The position numbers and the translations under genes are program-made. A model generated the notes under the pieces. It ran no database searches. It worked only from the letters and a program-made list of their open reading frames with translations, and was not told where the DNA came from. Positions 37,875 to 47,003 of a DNA stretch of 64,000 bases are shown piece after piece (position 1 is the first letter of the stretch; every line of letters starts with the position of its first letter). Source of the DNA: Tepidamorphus gemmatus (lineage in GTDB: Bacteria; Pseudomonadota; Alphaproteobacteria; Rhizobiales; Tepidamorphaceae); assembly GCF_004346195.1 (NCBI RefSeq), contig NZ_SMAK01000005.1:62001-126000 (forward strand). The letters run 5' to 3'.

Positions 37875-37968
37875 CGTTCCTGGCTCCTCTGGTCCGTCTG
37901 TCAGGCGTCCGGCCGGTTGTGATGATTGCGCCGCGGCCGCCGGCGTCGTCATACTGGGGTCGTCGACT

Positions 37969-39150
37969 TCAGCTTGCTCCTATCGTGCCCGCCAGGCCGC
38001 GCTTCATCAGCCCGTTGGCGATGATCAGCCGCTGGATCTCGCTGGTGCCCTCCCAGATGCGGTCAACCCGGAGTTCCCGGAGAAAGCGTTCGGCGACGTT
38101 CTCGCGCATATAGCCGCGCCCTCCGAAGATCTGCACCGCCCGGTCGGCAATCCGCCCGGCGGCTTCCGAGGCCAGCAGCTTGGCGATCGAGCAGCGCGCA
38201 TGCAACGCCTTGACGTCCAACCCCCGGTCGTGCGCGGCCGCCGCCTCGTAGGTGACGAGGCGGGCGGCATGCAGATCGACCACGCTGTCGGCCAGCATCG
38301 CCTGGACAAGCTGGTGTTCGGCGATCGGCACACCGCCGACGACGCGCGTCGCGGCGAAGGCGCGCGCCTCCTCGATCAGCCGTTCCGCGGCGCCGCAGGC
38401 CCTCGCTGCGATCATCAGGCGCTCGCGGCGGAACCAGGCATAGGTGAAGTCCATGCCCTCGCCCTCGCGCCCGATCAGGTTGGCAGCGGGAACCCGCACG
38501 CCATCGAATCTGAGGATCGGATGATGGTGGCGATAGGTGTGGCTGTAGGCAGGATTGCGGACGGTCGAGATGCCCGTGGCGTCCGCCTCGACGAAGAACA
38601 GCCCGTGCGTGCCGGCGTTGCGACCCTCGGCCATCTTCGCCTGGACGAGAATGGTGTCGGCGAGATTGGCGCTGGTGACGTGCCACTTCACCGCGTCGAT
38701 CACGTAGTCGCCGCCATCGCGCCGGGCGGTCGCAACGATGTCGTCCACGTTGGAGCCCGCGCCCTCCTCGGTGATCGCGTAGCAGAAGTGGCGCTCGCCC
38801 CGCATCATCGGCAGCACGAAGCGCTCGAGCTGGTCGGCGCTGCATGCCTCGAACATCCAGCCCTGCGCCTCCGGATAGCACCAGCCGAGCGCGTTGGTGA
38901 CCCGGCCGATCTGCTCCGCGGCCACCACCTGATCGAGCACCGGAGCGGCGAGCCCGCCATAGGCCACTGGCACATCCATGCGCGACAGCCCCAGTCCGAT
39001 CGCGATCCGTTCGTGGCGCGCGGCGACGTCAGGGGGAATCTCGCCGCCGTTCATCTCCGCCTCGATTTCCCAGGGAATGAGCTCCTCGTCGACGAAGGCG
39101 CGAACCTTGGCCTGCCAGTCCAGCGCGCTCGGCGGGAGGTGGAAGCTCAT
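37969..39150 (-). CDS. Acyl-CoA dehydrogenase family protein
   Basis: This is a 393-residue acyl-CoA dehydrogenase. It has CYAITEEGAGSNVDDIVATARRDG near residue 120 with a Glu in place of the usual Pro (TEPGAGSD), AVKWHVTSANLADTILV, and DRIWEGTSEIQRLIIA with the catalytic-position Glu. ATG 39150 overlaps the TetR gene stop as ATGA, so it is translated from the regulator's mRNA. It differs clearly from the acyl-CoA dehydrogenase at 29.7 kb and probably acts on another intermediate of the same pathway. Confidence 0.84.
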   Translation of the reverse strand: MSFHLPPSALDWQAKVRAFVDEELIPWEIEAEMNGGEIPPDVAARHERIAIGLGLSRMDVPVAYGGLAAPVLDQVVAAEQIGRVTNALGWCYPEAQGWMFEACSADQLERFVLPMMRGERHFCYAITEEGAGSNVDDIVATARRDGGDYVIDAVKWHVTSANLADTILVQAKMAEGRNAGTHGLFFVEADATGISTVRNPAYSHTYRHHHPILRFDGVRVPAANLIGREGEGMDFTYAWFRRERLMIAARACGAAERLIEEARAFAATRVVGGVPIAEHQLVQAMLADSVVDLHAARLVTYEAAAAHDRGLDVKALHARCSIAKLLASEAAGRIADRAVQIFGGRGYMRENVAERFLRELRVDRIWEGTSEIQRLIIANGLMKRGLAGTIGAS

Positions 39151-39821
39151 CCGGCCGACTCCCTCCGCGTCCCGGCGCGTGTCCGTGGACCATCGGCGTC
39201 GAAGTGGCGCGGGAACACCGAGGCGAGATGCGCACGGGCAACCTTGAGCGCATCCTCGCGACCGAATTCCTTCGGCCCCATTATCAGGTGCAGCCACAGC
39301 CCTTCCAGCATGGCGACGATGCCGCGCGCGATCAGCCCGGCGTCCTGCTCGGGCCCGGCAAGCGCTGCGCACAGATCGACCACGGTCTGCTGGTATTCCT
39401 CGTCATTGGCGCTGCACAGTTCGCGGTAGGTCGGTCGCGACTTCGCCTCGCCCCAGAATGCGCACCAGGCAGCGAGCTTGCGGCGTGTGCAGACCTTGCG
39501 GTCGAAATCCGCGCTGACCAGCGCCCACAGCCGCGAGGCCGGATCCGCGGCCGCCGCCTTCACCGCCCCGCGCCAATGGTTCCGGTATTTGTCGGAAAGG
39601 TATTTCAGCGTTGCGACGAGCAGCTTGTCCTTGGACTCGAAATGGAAGTTGACGATGCCGCGCGACAGCCCGGCGCCGTCGGCGACGACGGCGGTGGTGG
39701 TCGCCTCGTAGCCGCGCTTGGCCAACGAATCGATGGTGGCGTCGATCAGTTCCTGCCGCCTCAGGTTCTTGTCGGCCCGGCGGACGCTACGCTGCGGCAT
39801 CTCGATGGTCTCGGCGATCAC
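39147..39821 (-). CDS. TetR-family regulator, BetI-like
   Basis: This 224-residue TetR regulator has its N-terminal helix-turn-helix at residues 25-70 (QELIDATIDSLAKRGYEATT, GLSRGIVNFHFESKDKLLVATLKYL). The ligand domain has LAAWCAFWGEAKSRPTYREL and IVAMLEGLWLHLIMGP, a layout close to BetI, the choline-responsive repressor. The GTG start overlaps the methyltransferase stop as GTGA. It likely controls both the leftward and rightward arms from the two palindromes at 40.7 kb, with a quaternary amine or its aldehyde/CoA derivative as effector. Confidence 0.85.
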   Translation of the reverse strand: MIAETIEMPQRSVRRADKNLRRQELIDATIDSLAKRGYEATTTAVVADGAGLSRGIVNFHFESKDKLLVATLKYLSDKYRNHWRGAVKAAAADPASRLWALVSADFDRKVCTRRKLAAWCAFWGEAKSRPTYRELCSANDEEYQQTVVDLCAALAGPEQDAGLIARGIVAMLEGLWLHLIMGPKEFGREDALKVARAHLASVFPRHFDADGPRTRAGTRRESAG

Positions 39822-40657
39822 AGTGCCGGCCCTCCGGCAGGCTTCCTCGCCCTGATATGCGTGGGTCGCAGCTCCCCGCTGTCAAGCACGATCCGCATCG
39901 TCCGCCACACCTCGAGCTGGCGGGTGAGGAAGTCCGGACCGGTCATCGAGATCGCCCGCTGCCGCAGCGGGCCGGCGAGCTCGGCCTCCTCCCGCGCCGC
40001 CAGGTCGCGATACCAGGCGTTGCGGTCGGTGAAGCGGATGTCCTTGAAGCCGGCAGCCTCCAGCGCCGCGCGGTAGTGGTCAGGGGTTGCCAGCACGAAG
40101 CCGAGCCCTTCCGCCGCAAGATAGCGCGCCATGTCCGCCGTCGGCGCCCCTTCGCGACCGCTCAGCCAGTCGCTCGCTGCGAACACGCCGCCGGGCGCCA
40201 GCACCCGATGGATCTCGCGGGCGAGCGCTGCCTTGTCCGGGACATGCAGGATCGAATCCTTGGAGAACACCACGTCGAAACGCTCGGCGGGAAACGGCAG
40301 CGGACCGGGGCTGACGCATTCGAACCGCACCGTCTGCGCCACCGGCGAGCCGGCGATCAGCCGCCGCGCCGCCTCGACCAGCGGCGCCTCGACGTCGATC
40401 CCCACCACCTCGACGACCCGATGACGCTCCGCGATCAGGCGGTCGATGCCGCCGAGCCCGCAGCCGATGTCGAGCACCCTGCGGCCGTCGAGGTCGAGCC
40501 CGTCCAGGACGCGCTCGACCTCCTCCGGCCCACCCGGCGACAGAAACCCCTGCCCCCACAGGAGCTGCAGCAGGGCGGCGTGCCCGCCAGCATATCCGGA
40601 CCCCTCCGGCGACTCGCTCAGCGACATCTCGACCAAGCCCTTCGGATCGCCGGCCAT
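39818..40657 (-). CDS. SAM-dependent methyltransferase, phosphoethanolamine N-methyltransferase-like
   Basis: This 279-residue class I methyltransferase has the SAM loop VLDIGCGLGGIDRLIA near residue 62, GIDVEAPLVEAA, and post-motif VVFSKDSILHVPDKAAL. The FLSPGG start, SKDSILH motif and tyrosine-rich end resemble phosphoethanolamine and glycine N-methyltransferases (PMT group). It is the first gene of the leftward run and directly precedes the BetI-like gene. Whether it methylates an amine of this pathway is unknown; a methyltransferase in a demethylating catabolic locus is odd. The start may instead be ATG 40627. Confidence 0.8.
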   Translation of the reverse strand: MAGDPKGLVEMSLSESPEGSGYAGGHAALLQLLWGQGFLSPGGPEEVERVLDGLDLDGRRVLDIGCGLGGIDRLIAERHRVVEVVGIDVEAPLVEAARRLIAGSPVAQTVRFECVSPGPLPFPAERFDVVFSKDSILHVPDKAALAREIHRVLAPGGVFAASDWLSGREGAPTADMARYLAAEGLGFVLATPDHYRAALEAAGFKDIRFTDRNAWYRDLAAREEAELAGPLRQRAISMTGPDFLTRQLEVWRTMRIVLDSGELRPTHIRARKPAGGPAL

Positions 40658-40688
40658 GCTACCGCAAAACCACTCCGGTGCAAGTGGT

Positions 40689-40704
40689 CTGAATGAACAT
40701 TCAG
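40689..40704. promoter_or_regulatory. TetR-type operator, site 1 (perfect palindrome)
   Basis: CTGAATG-AA-CATTCAG is a perfect 7+7 palindrome in the divergent gap between the methyltransferase-tetR operon and the aminotransferase-like gene. Its size and AT-rich core fit TetR-family binding sites. Confidence 0.7.
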
Positions 40705-40715
40705 CAATTTTCTGA

Positions 40716-40731
40716 TTGAATGTTTGTTCAG
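40716..40731. promoter_or_regulatory. TetR-type operator, site 2 (imperfect copy)
   Basis: TTGAATG-TT-TGTTCAG repeats the first site with mismatches, its centre 27 bp away (between two and three helical turns). Two dimers could bind and repress both divergent promoters. Confidence 0.6.
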
Positions 40732-40822
40732 TAGTATGGACAGGAACGCCCGTTTCGTGCGAGATTTGGCCCGCTCGGGTGGCCTTCCGCCTCCCGGATC
40801 GGACGAGATCGGAGGCCCCGAC

Positions 40823-42163
40823 ATGGGACGCACCCTCGACAAGTCAAACGCCCATTTCCGCAAGGCACTGACCCGGCTGCCGCTCGGCGTTGCGTCCAAT
40901 TTCCGCTACTGGGGCGAAGACCGCACCATCTATGTGAAGCGCGGTCGGGGCGGTCGCATCTGGGATCTCGACGACAACGCCTATGTCGATTACCGGCTCG
41001 GCTACGGGCCAGCGATCCTCGGCTATGCCGATCCGCGCGTCGATGCGGCCGCGCGCCAGGGGATGGAGGTCGGCGGCGTCTTCGCCCTGTCTACCGAGCG
41101 CGAATATGCGGTGGCCGCCCGCATCGCGAAGATGGTTCCCGCCGCCGAGTTGGTCCGTTTCTCCAATTCCGGCACGGAAGCCGTCATGGCCGCGCTGCGG
41201 CTGGCGCGCGCCTACACCGGCCGCAGCAGCTATGTGCTGCTGGAAGGCGGCTATCATGGCCTGTTCGACGCGGCGTTGTGGACGCTCGGCGTCGATGGCT
41301 GGAATCCGGGCAGCAACACCGACCCGCCGGTCGTGCCCTACTCGAGGGGCGTGCCGGAGATCACGCGCCAGCTCCTCCACGTCGCACCCATGAACGACGC
41401 CAACCGTCTGGAGGACATCTTCCGGGCCCATGCCGGCGAGATCGCCGCGATGCTGATGGAGCCGATCCAGGGCAATTGCTGCGGCATCACCGCCGACCCC
41501 GCCTATGTGAAGGCGGTCCGCGAGCTGTGCGATCGCTATGGAGTCGTGCTGATCATCGACGAGGTGAAGTCCGGCTTCCGCGTCGCCCGCGGCGGCGTGC
41601 AGGAGCTGATGGGGGTGCGTGCCGACCTGTGCACATTCGCCAAGGCGATGGCGAACGGCTACCAGATCGCCGCGATCGGCGGCCGCGAAGACATCATGCG
41701 CCAGTATGGCCACGGCGTCGCGCATGGCGGCACCTACACCGCACATTCCGTTGCGCTGGCCGCGGCCGAGAAGACGCTTCAGATCATCGACGAGACGCCG
41801 GCGCTGGAGACGATCGCCGCCTATGGCCGCAGGCTGCAGGCCGGCATGAGCGAGATCCTCAACGCCCGCGGCATCGTCCATTCCTTCGCCGGACACCCCT
41901 CGATGGGTGGGCTGTTCTTCGCGGAGACGCCGCCGACGAACTATCGCGACTGGAAGAGCTCGGACTACACCTTCTACGACACGATGGCCCGTCACCTGCA
42001 CGACGAGGGGGTGTTGTGCGAACCGGATTCGCGCGAACCGTGGTTCATCTGCGAGGCACATGATGAGAGCTGCCTCGCCGACACGCTGAGAGGCTTCGAG
42101 ATCGCGGTGGACCGGACGATCGCCGAGCTGTCCGGTCGCGCGAGGCACCGCGCGGCGAACTAG
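40823..42163 (+). CDS. Class III PLP-dependent aminotransferase, glutamate-1-semialdehyde aminomutase-like
   Basis: This is a 446-residue PLP fold-type I enzyme. The cofactor Lys lies in CTFAKAMANGYQIAAIGG near residue 273, the Asp in IIDEVKSGFRVARGG and the phosphate/Gly motif in SNSGTEAVMAALRLAR. ATG 40823 has GGAGG 8 nt upstream. Sequence is closest to glutamate-1-semialdehyde aminomutase-like proteins, but the place in an amine-catabolic operon and absence of other heme biosynthesis genes argue for an aminotransferase or aminomutase acting on the imported compound. First gene of the rightward arm. Confidence 0.83.
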   Translation: MGRTLDKSNAHFRKALTRLPLGVASNFRYWGEDRTIYVKRGRGGRIWDLDDNAYVDYRLGYGPAILGYADPRVDAAARQGMEVGGVFALSTEREYAVAARIAKMVPAAELVRFSNSGTEAVMAALRLARAYTGRSSYVLLEGGYHGLFDAALWTLGVDGWNPGSNTDPPVVPYSRGVPEITRQLLHVAPMNDANRLEDIFRAHAGEIAAMLMEPIQGNCCGITADPAYVKAVRELCDRYGVVLIIDEVKSGFRVARGGVQELMGVRADLCTFAKAMANGYQIAAIGGREDIMRQYGHGVAHGGTYTAHSVALAAAEKTLQIIDETPALETIAAYGRRLQAGMSEILNARGIVHSFAGHPSMGGLFFAETPPTNYRDWKSSDYTFYDTMARHLHDEGVLCEPDSREPWFICEAHDESCLADTLRGFEIAVDRTIAELSGRARHRAAN

Positions 42164-42207
42164 CCGATGCGATCGATCAGGCTGTCTCGATCGTCTGCGA
42201 GTCCGGC

Positions 42208-43827
42208 ATGAAAACCTGGGACGCAATCGTTGTCGGTGCGGGTCACAACGGGCTGGTGAACGCCTGCTATCTCGCCCGGGCCGGGCTCGACGTGCTCGTC
42301 GTCGAGAAGAACGACTGGGTCGGCGGCGCCGCAGTCAGCCGTTCGCTGTATCCGGGCTTCCTCTATTCGAACTGCTCCTATGTCTGCAGCCTGCTTCGGC
42401 CCGAGATCATGCGCGACCTGGAGCTGCCCCGCTACGGACTGCAGATCATCCCCTACGAGGGCGGTGCGGTGTTCACCCGGGACGGCGACATTCTCGGCAA
42501 CTACCGCAACCACGATGCCCATCGCCGCGAGATCGCCCGCTTCTCGCGGCGCGATGCGGAAGCCTATGACCGCTATTCCGCCGACGTGTTGCGCCAGTGC
42601 CGGTTCATCCGGCCGTTGCTGATGCGCACGCCGCCCGACCCCACCTCATTGCGGCCGCGCGACGTGCAGGAACTCATCTATCTCGGGCGCAGGTTCTACG
42701 ATCTCACCGAGACCGAGATGTATGACACGATCCGCTTCTGGACGATGTCGATCGCGGAATTCCTGGATGAGTACTTCGAGACCGACGTCGTCAAGGCAAG
42801 CTTCTGCATTTCCGGCATCATCGGCACGGCGCTCGGACCGATGTCGCCGGGCACCGCCTACGTACTGCTGCACCACTACATGGGCGAGGTCGACGGCGCC
42901 ATCGGCGCATGGGGCTTCGCGCGCGGCGGCATGGGTGCGATCTCGAACGCCCTTGCGGCATCATTCCAGGCCTCCGGCGGAACGGTACGCACCGGCGCGG
43001 GCGTGAGCAAGGTACTGGTCGAGAACGGCCGCACCGCCGGAATCGTGCTCGACAGCGGCGAGGAGATTCGGGCCCGCATCGTCGTTTCCAATCTCGACGT
43101 CAAGCGCACCTTTCTCAAGCTCGTCGACGAGGCGGAGCTTCCCGCCCCGTTCCTCAAGGCGGTTCGCAACTTCAAGATCCGCGGCTCATCCGGCAAGGTG
43201 AACATCGCACTCGACGGCCTGCCCGACTTTCCCGCCCTGCCGAAGGGCTCGCCGGCCTGGCGCGGCGACCTGCACTTCACCGACTCCGTCGAGCGCATGG
43301 AGCGTGCCTACGACGACTGGAAGGCCGGCCGCTGGTCGGCCGATCCCTTCCTCGACATGATGATCCCGACCACGCTCGATCCGACCATGACCCCGCCGGG
43401 CAAGCACTTCATGAGCTGTTTCGTGCAGTACTGTCCGCCTAAGGTGGAGGGCCGCGACTGGACCGATGCCGACCGTGATGCCTTCGGCAAGGTCGTGATC
43501 GACCAGATCGCCGACTATTCGCCCGGCTTCCGCGACCTGATCCTGCATGCTGAAATCCGCACGCCGCGCGAACTGGAGGAAGAGGTCGGCCTCACCGAGG
43601 GAAACATCTTCCAGGGCGAGCTCACCTTCGATCAGCTGCTGTTCAACCGCCCGGTGCCCGGTTACGCCCAGTACCGCGCCCCGATCGGCGGCCTCTACAT
43701 GTGCGGCTCCTCCACGCACCCGGGCGGCGGCGTCATGGGCGCACCCGGCCGCAACGCGGCGGCTGAAATCCTGCGCGACCTGAAGGCGCCCCGCCGTCAC
43801 ATGAGCGACGCCTATGCGGTGCTCTAG
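42208..43827 (+). CDS. NAD(P)/FAD-dependent oxidoreductase, PYROXD2/phytoene-desaturase-like (1)
   Basis: This 539-residue flavoprotein has an N-terminal FAD-binding motif VVGAGHNGLVNACYLARAG followed by VEKNDWVGGAAVS, and the C-terminal FAD segment MCGSSTHPGGGVMGAPGRNAA. It belongs to the phytoene desaturase/PYROXD2-like branch of amine-oxidase-fold enzymes. Its operon position suggests oxidation of an amine or a C-N/C-C bond of a quaternary amine, not carotenoid synthesis. Substrate unknown. A second member of the family follows. Confidence 0.82.
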   Translation: MKTWDAIVVGAGHNGLVNACYLARAGLDVLVVEKNDWVGGAAVSRSLYPGFLYSNCSYVCSLLRPEIMRDLELPRYGLQIIPYEGGAVFTRDGDILGNYRNHDAHRREIARFSRRDAEAYDRYSADVLRQCRFIRPLLMRTPPDPTSLRPRDVQELIYLGRRFYDLTETEMYDTIRFWTMSIAEFLDEYFETDVVKASFCISGIIGTALGPMSPGTAYVLLHHYMGEVDGAIGAWGFARGGMGAISNALAASFQASGGTVRTGAGVSKVLVENGRTAGIVLDSGEEIRARIVVSNLDVKRTFLKLVDEAELPAPFLKAVRNFKIRGSSGKVNIALDGLPDFPALPKGSPAWRGDLHFTDSVERMERAYDDWKAGRWSADPFLDMMIPTTLDPTMTPPGKHFMSCFVQYCPPKVEGRDWTDADRDAFGKVVIDQIADYSPGFRDLILHAEIRTPRELEEEVGLTEGNIFQGELTFDQLLFNRPVPGYAQYRAPIGGLYMCGSSTHPGGGVMGAPGRNAAAEILRDLKAPRRHMSDAYAVL

Positions 43828-43870
43828 AAGCGCCAATGCGCGAGGACGGCAGCCCGCGATCGCTGCCCCG

Positions 43871-43969
43871 CATCATGCCGGACGGCCCTACGGCCGACCC
43901 GGGATCGCTCACCCCGCCATTGCCACGCTCCGATCCCGGGCCTCAGGCTTCGCCCGCGGCCGGGATCAC
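43871..43969. repeat. REP-like intergenic palindromic repeat (copy E)
   Basis: CATCATGCCGG (degenerate outer block, 43871), CCCGGGATCG (43898-43907), CGATCCCGGG (43931-43940) and CCGGGATCAC (43960-43969) keep the order of the full repeat. It fills the gap between the two flavoprotein genes. Confidence 0.7.
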
Positions 43970-44001
43970 GCCGGCAGCGCGTTGCCGATGGGACGGCGCC
44001 G

Positions 44002-45570
44002 ATGACCAGTTCGTCTGATGCCATCGTCATCGGCGGCGGGCACAACGGGCTCGTCTGCGCGGCGCTGCTGGCGAAGGCCGGCCGCAAGGTCGTGCTGCTG
44101 GAGGCGGCCGAGGCGACCGGAGGGGCGGCGCGCACTGTCGAGTTCGCGCCCGGATACCGGGTCAGCCACGTCGCCCACATCCTCAATCAGCTCCATCCTG
44201 AGGTGATCGCCGCGCTCGATCTGACGCGCCACGGGCTCGAATTCGCCGCAGCCGCGATCCCCACCACCATCCTGTCGGCAGACGGTCGCCACCTGACGTT
44301 GACCGGTGCCTTCGGCGAGTTTCTGGAAGGAGATATCTGCGCTGCCGACCGCACCGCGTGGCCAGCCCTTCGCGACAAGCTGCTGCGCTTTGCCGCCGTG
44401 CTGCGCCCGGCGCTGACCGAGACGCCGCCGCGCCTCAGGAACGGCTCGCGCGCGGACGTGATGGCGCTCGGCCGACTGGGGCTTCGCATCCGTCGGCTCG
44501 GCCGCGACGACATGCGCGAGTTCCTGCGGATGCTGATGATGAACGTCGCCGATGTCCTCAACGAGGAGATCGCCGACGAGAAGCTGAAGGGTGCCGTCGC
44601 CTTCGACGCGGTGCTCGGCACCCATCTCGGCCCGATGTCGCCGAACTCGCTGATGACGCTCTACTACCGGCTCGCCGGCGAGATCGACGGCCGGCAGGGC
44701 GCGTTGGCGCTGCCAAGGGGTGGCATGGGGAGCATTGTCGCCGCCGTCGAAGGAGCTGCCCGGGCGGCCGGCGTCGAGATCCGCACCGGCGCCGAGGTCG
44801 TCCGCATCATGGTCGAGTCGGACCGTGCGACCGGCGTGGTGCTCGCCTCGGGCGAGCGGCTCGCCGCGCCGCTGGTCGTCTCCGGTGCCAATCCGCGCAC
44901 GACCTTGCTCGACCTGGTCGGTGCCCGCCATCTCGACACCGGCTTCGTGCGCCGGCTGCGCCACATCCGCATGGCCGGCAATGTCGCCCGGCTGCATCTC
45001 GCCCTTGACGGCAGGCCCGCGACCGCCGGACTGAGCGACACCGCCCTCGCCGGCCGCCTGCTCGTCGCGCCATCGCTCGCCTATGTCGAGAGCGCCTTCA
45101 ACCCGGCCAAGTACGGCGAGATCTCCGCGTCGCCCGCTCTCGAGATCGTCGTTCCGACGATGAGCGACCCGACCCTGGCGCCGGCCGGCCGGCATGTCCT
45201 GTCGATCAACGCGATCTATGCCCCCCATGCGCCAAAGGCTGGCTGGGACGCGCGCCGCGACGCCTTCATCGAGACGGTGATCGCAACGCTGGAGACCCAT
45301 TTCCCCGGCCTCCGCGAGCAGATCGTCGCGCGCGAACTGCTCACGCCCGCCGACATCGAGAGGCGCTACCGCATGCCCGGCGGCCACTGGCACCACGGCG
45401 AACTGTCGATGGACCAGATGCTGTTCCTGCGCCCCGTTCCCGGTGCGGCACAGTACCTGACCCCCGTCGCCGGTCTCTGGCTGTGCGGCGCCGGCAGCCA
45501 TCCCGGCGGCGGCATCATCGGCGCGGCCGGGCTCAATGCGGCCAGGCGCATCCTGGAGCAGACGGAATGA
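44002..45570 (+). CDS. NAD(P)/FAD-dependent oxidoreductase, PYROXD2/phytoene-desaturase-like (2)
   Basis: This 522-residue paralogue of the preceding flavoprotein has IVIGGGHNGLVCAALLAKAGRK and LLEAAEATGGAARTVEFAPGY at the N-terminus and LCGAGSHPGGGIIGAAGLNAA at the C-terminus. The two share architecture but have diverged widely, so they probably carry out different oxidations or form a heterocomplex. The GcvT-like gene follows closely. Confidence 0.82.
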   Translation: MTSSSDAIVIGGGHNGLVCAALLAKAGRKVVLLEAAEATGGAARTVEFAPGYRVSHVAHILNQLHPEVIAALDLTRHGLEFAAAAIPTTILSADGRHLTLTGAFGEFLEGDICAADRTAWPALRDKLLRFAAVLRPALTETPPRLRNGSRADVMALGRLGLRIRRLGRDDMREFLRMLMMNVADVLNEEIADEKLKGAVAFDAVLGTHLGPMSPNSLMTLYYRLAGEIDGRQGALALPRGGMGSIVAAVEGAARAAGVEIRTGAEVVRIMVESDRATGVVLASGERLAAPLVVSGANPRTTLLDLVGARHLDTGFVRRLRHIRMAGNVARLHLALDGRPATAGLSDTALAGRLLVAPSLAYVESAFNPAKYGEISASPALEIVVPTMSDPTLAPAGRHVLSINAIYAPHAPKAGWDARRDAFIETVIATLETHFPGLREQIVARELLTPADIERRYRMPGGHWHHGELSMDQMLFLRPVPGAAQYLTPVAGLWLCGAGSHPGGGIIGAAGLNAARRILEQTE

Positions 45571-45610
45571 ATTCGCGTCCAACCTCCACCGGCGCAGGGA
45601 GTGGAATCGC

Positions 45611-46828
45611 ATGACCCCGCGCGCGACCCCGCTGCCCCGCGATCACTTCCTGACGCCGCTCTGGCAGACGCCGTTTCATCCGCGCATCGCCACCCTGTCG
45701 CAGACCCAGCAGTGGTATGCCTGGGCCGGCTATCAGGCGGCCCAGGTGATCCGCGACGCCGAACAGGAGTATTTTGCCATCCGCAACGCGGCGAGCCTGT
45801 TCGACATCACCCCGATGGTCAAGTACCGGATCGAGGGCCCCGATGCCGAGGCCTTCTGCGATCGGCTGACCGTCCGCGACGTCACGAAGCTCAAGGCCGG
45901 ACGGGTTCAGTACACCTGCTGGTGCGACGACGAGGGCAAGGTGCTCGACGACGGCACTCTGTTCCGGTTCTCGCCGACCGAATTCCGACTGTGCTGCCAG
46001 GAGCGGCATCTGAACTGGCTGCTCGACTCGGCGATCGGCTTCGAGGTCGAGATCGCCGAGGTGACCGAGGAGATCGCCGGCCTGTCGCTGCAGGGGCCGA
46101 CTTCGTTCGCCGTGCTGAACGCGGCCGGCTTCGCCGGTCTCGACACCATGAAGCCGTTCGACATCCGCCGCGTCGCCGTCGCGGGGCTGGAGGTGACGAT
46201 CTCCCGGACCGGCTTCACCGGCGATCTCGGCTACGAACTGTTCGTCGCGCCGGGGGAGGCGCTGGCGCTGTGGGATCTGCTGGTCGAGGCAGGGTGCCGC
46301 CACGGCATCACCGCCATCGGTTACGCGGCGCTGAACCTCGCCCGGCTGGAGGCGGGCTTCATCGTCGCCAATGCCGATTTCGTCACCGCCGAGACCGCGA
46401 TCCGCGCCGACCGCCGGCGATCGCCCTACGAGATCGGGCTCGGCCGGCTGGTGGCGCTTGACAAGCAGCGGCATTTCAACGGCCGGCGCGCACTTGCCCG
46501 GGAGGCGGCGACGGGCGCGTCGCGCTACTGCCTGGTCGGCCTCGACATCGACGGCAACGTCCCCGCCGATCATGCGCTGGTCTATCATCGCGGCAGACGG
46601 GAAGTCGGCCACATCACCGCCGGCGCCTGGTCCCCCACGACCAAGCGCAACATAGCCATCGCCTCGCTGGAGCGACCCTACGGTGACACCGTGACCGACG
46701 ACCTGTGGGTCGAGATCTACGCAATGCGCGAGCTCGCCTACCAGAAGCTGATGGTCCGCGCCCGCATCGTCGACCGGCCGTTCTTCGTCCACCCGCGCCG
46801 CACCGCAACCCCGCCGGGGACAATGTGA
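45611..46828 (+). CDS. Stand-alone GcvT-like aminomethyltransferase family protein
   Basis: This 405-residue protein has the glycine-cleavage T-protein fold: RVQYTCWCDDEGKVLDDGTLF with the conserved Asp near residue 115, SLQGPTSF, ISRTGFTGDLGYELFVAP and the C-terminal beta-barrel. It binds tetrahydrofolate and takes up a one-carbon unit. No gcvH, gcvP or gcvL is nearby, so it probably collects methylene/formaldehyde released by demethylation, as the GcvT domains of dimethylglycine and sarcosine dehydrogenases do. ATG 45611 has GGGAG 8 nt upstream. Confidence 0.83.
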   Translation: MTPRATPLPRDHFLTPLWQTPFHPRIATLSQTQQWYAWAGYQAAQVIRDAEQEYFAIRNAASLFDITPMVKYRIEGPDAEAFCDRLTVRDVTKLKAGRVQYTCWCDDEGKVLDDGTLFRFSPTEFRLCCQERHLNWLLDSAIGFEVEIAEVTEEIAGLSLQGPTSFAVLNAAGFAGLDTMKPFDIRRVAVAGLEVTISRTGFTGDLGYELFVAPGEALALWDLLVEAGCRHGITAIGYAALNLARLEAGFIVANADFVTAETAIRADRRRSPYEIGLGRLVALDKQRHFNGRRALAREAATGASRYCLVGLDIDGNVPADHALVYHRGRREVGHITAGAWSPTTKRNIAIASLERPYGDTVTDDLWVEIYAMRELAYQKLMVRARIVDRPFFVHPRRTATPPGTM

Positions 46829-47003
46829 TGGCTGTGGCGGTGCGGCATCCCCTGTGTCGTCCGGGAGCGCCATCAGGTCGAACCGGGACCGGGAGGGCGC
46901 CAGCACGCCGGGTCGGCGCCCGCCGATACCGCCCCTGGGGTTTGGCCTCCGGCCGGAAGGACGCACGGAATGTTCCGGTGCTGACCAACGCCAATCGTTC
47001 ACC

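Noticed and set aside
40823-42163. Reading the class III PLP protein as HemL (tetrapyrrole synthesis)
   Set aside because: Its operon and TetR control are catabolic and no heme biosynthesis genes are present; many Alphaproteobacteria make ALA by the Shemin route.
42208-45570. Reading the two phytoene-desaturase-fold proteins as carotenoid genes
   Set aside because: No phytoene synthase or other crt gene nearby, and the motifs fit the wider PYROXD2-like group in an amine-catabolic operon.
45611-46828. Glycine cleavage system T-protein
   Set aside because: No gcvH or gcvP nearby; context points to one-carbon capture from N-methyl groups.
46829-47003. Another full copy of the REP-like repeat before the acyl-CoA synthetase gene
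   Set aside because: Only scattered CCGGG words are present; the four-block order of the repeat is not kept.
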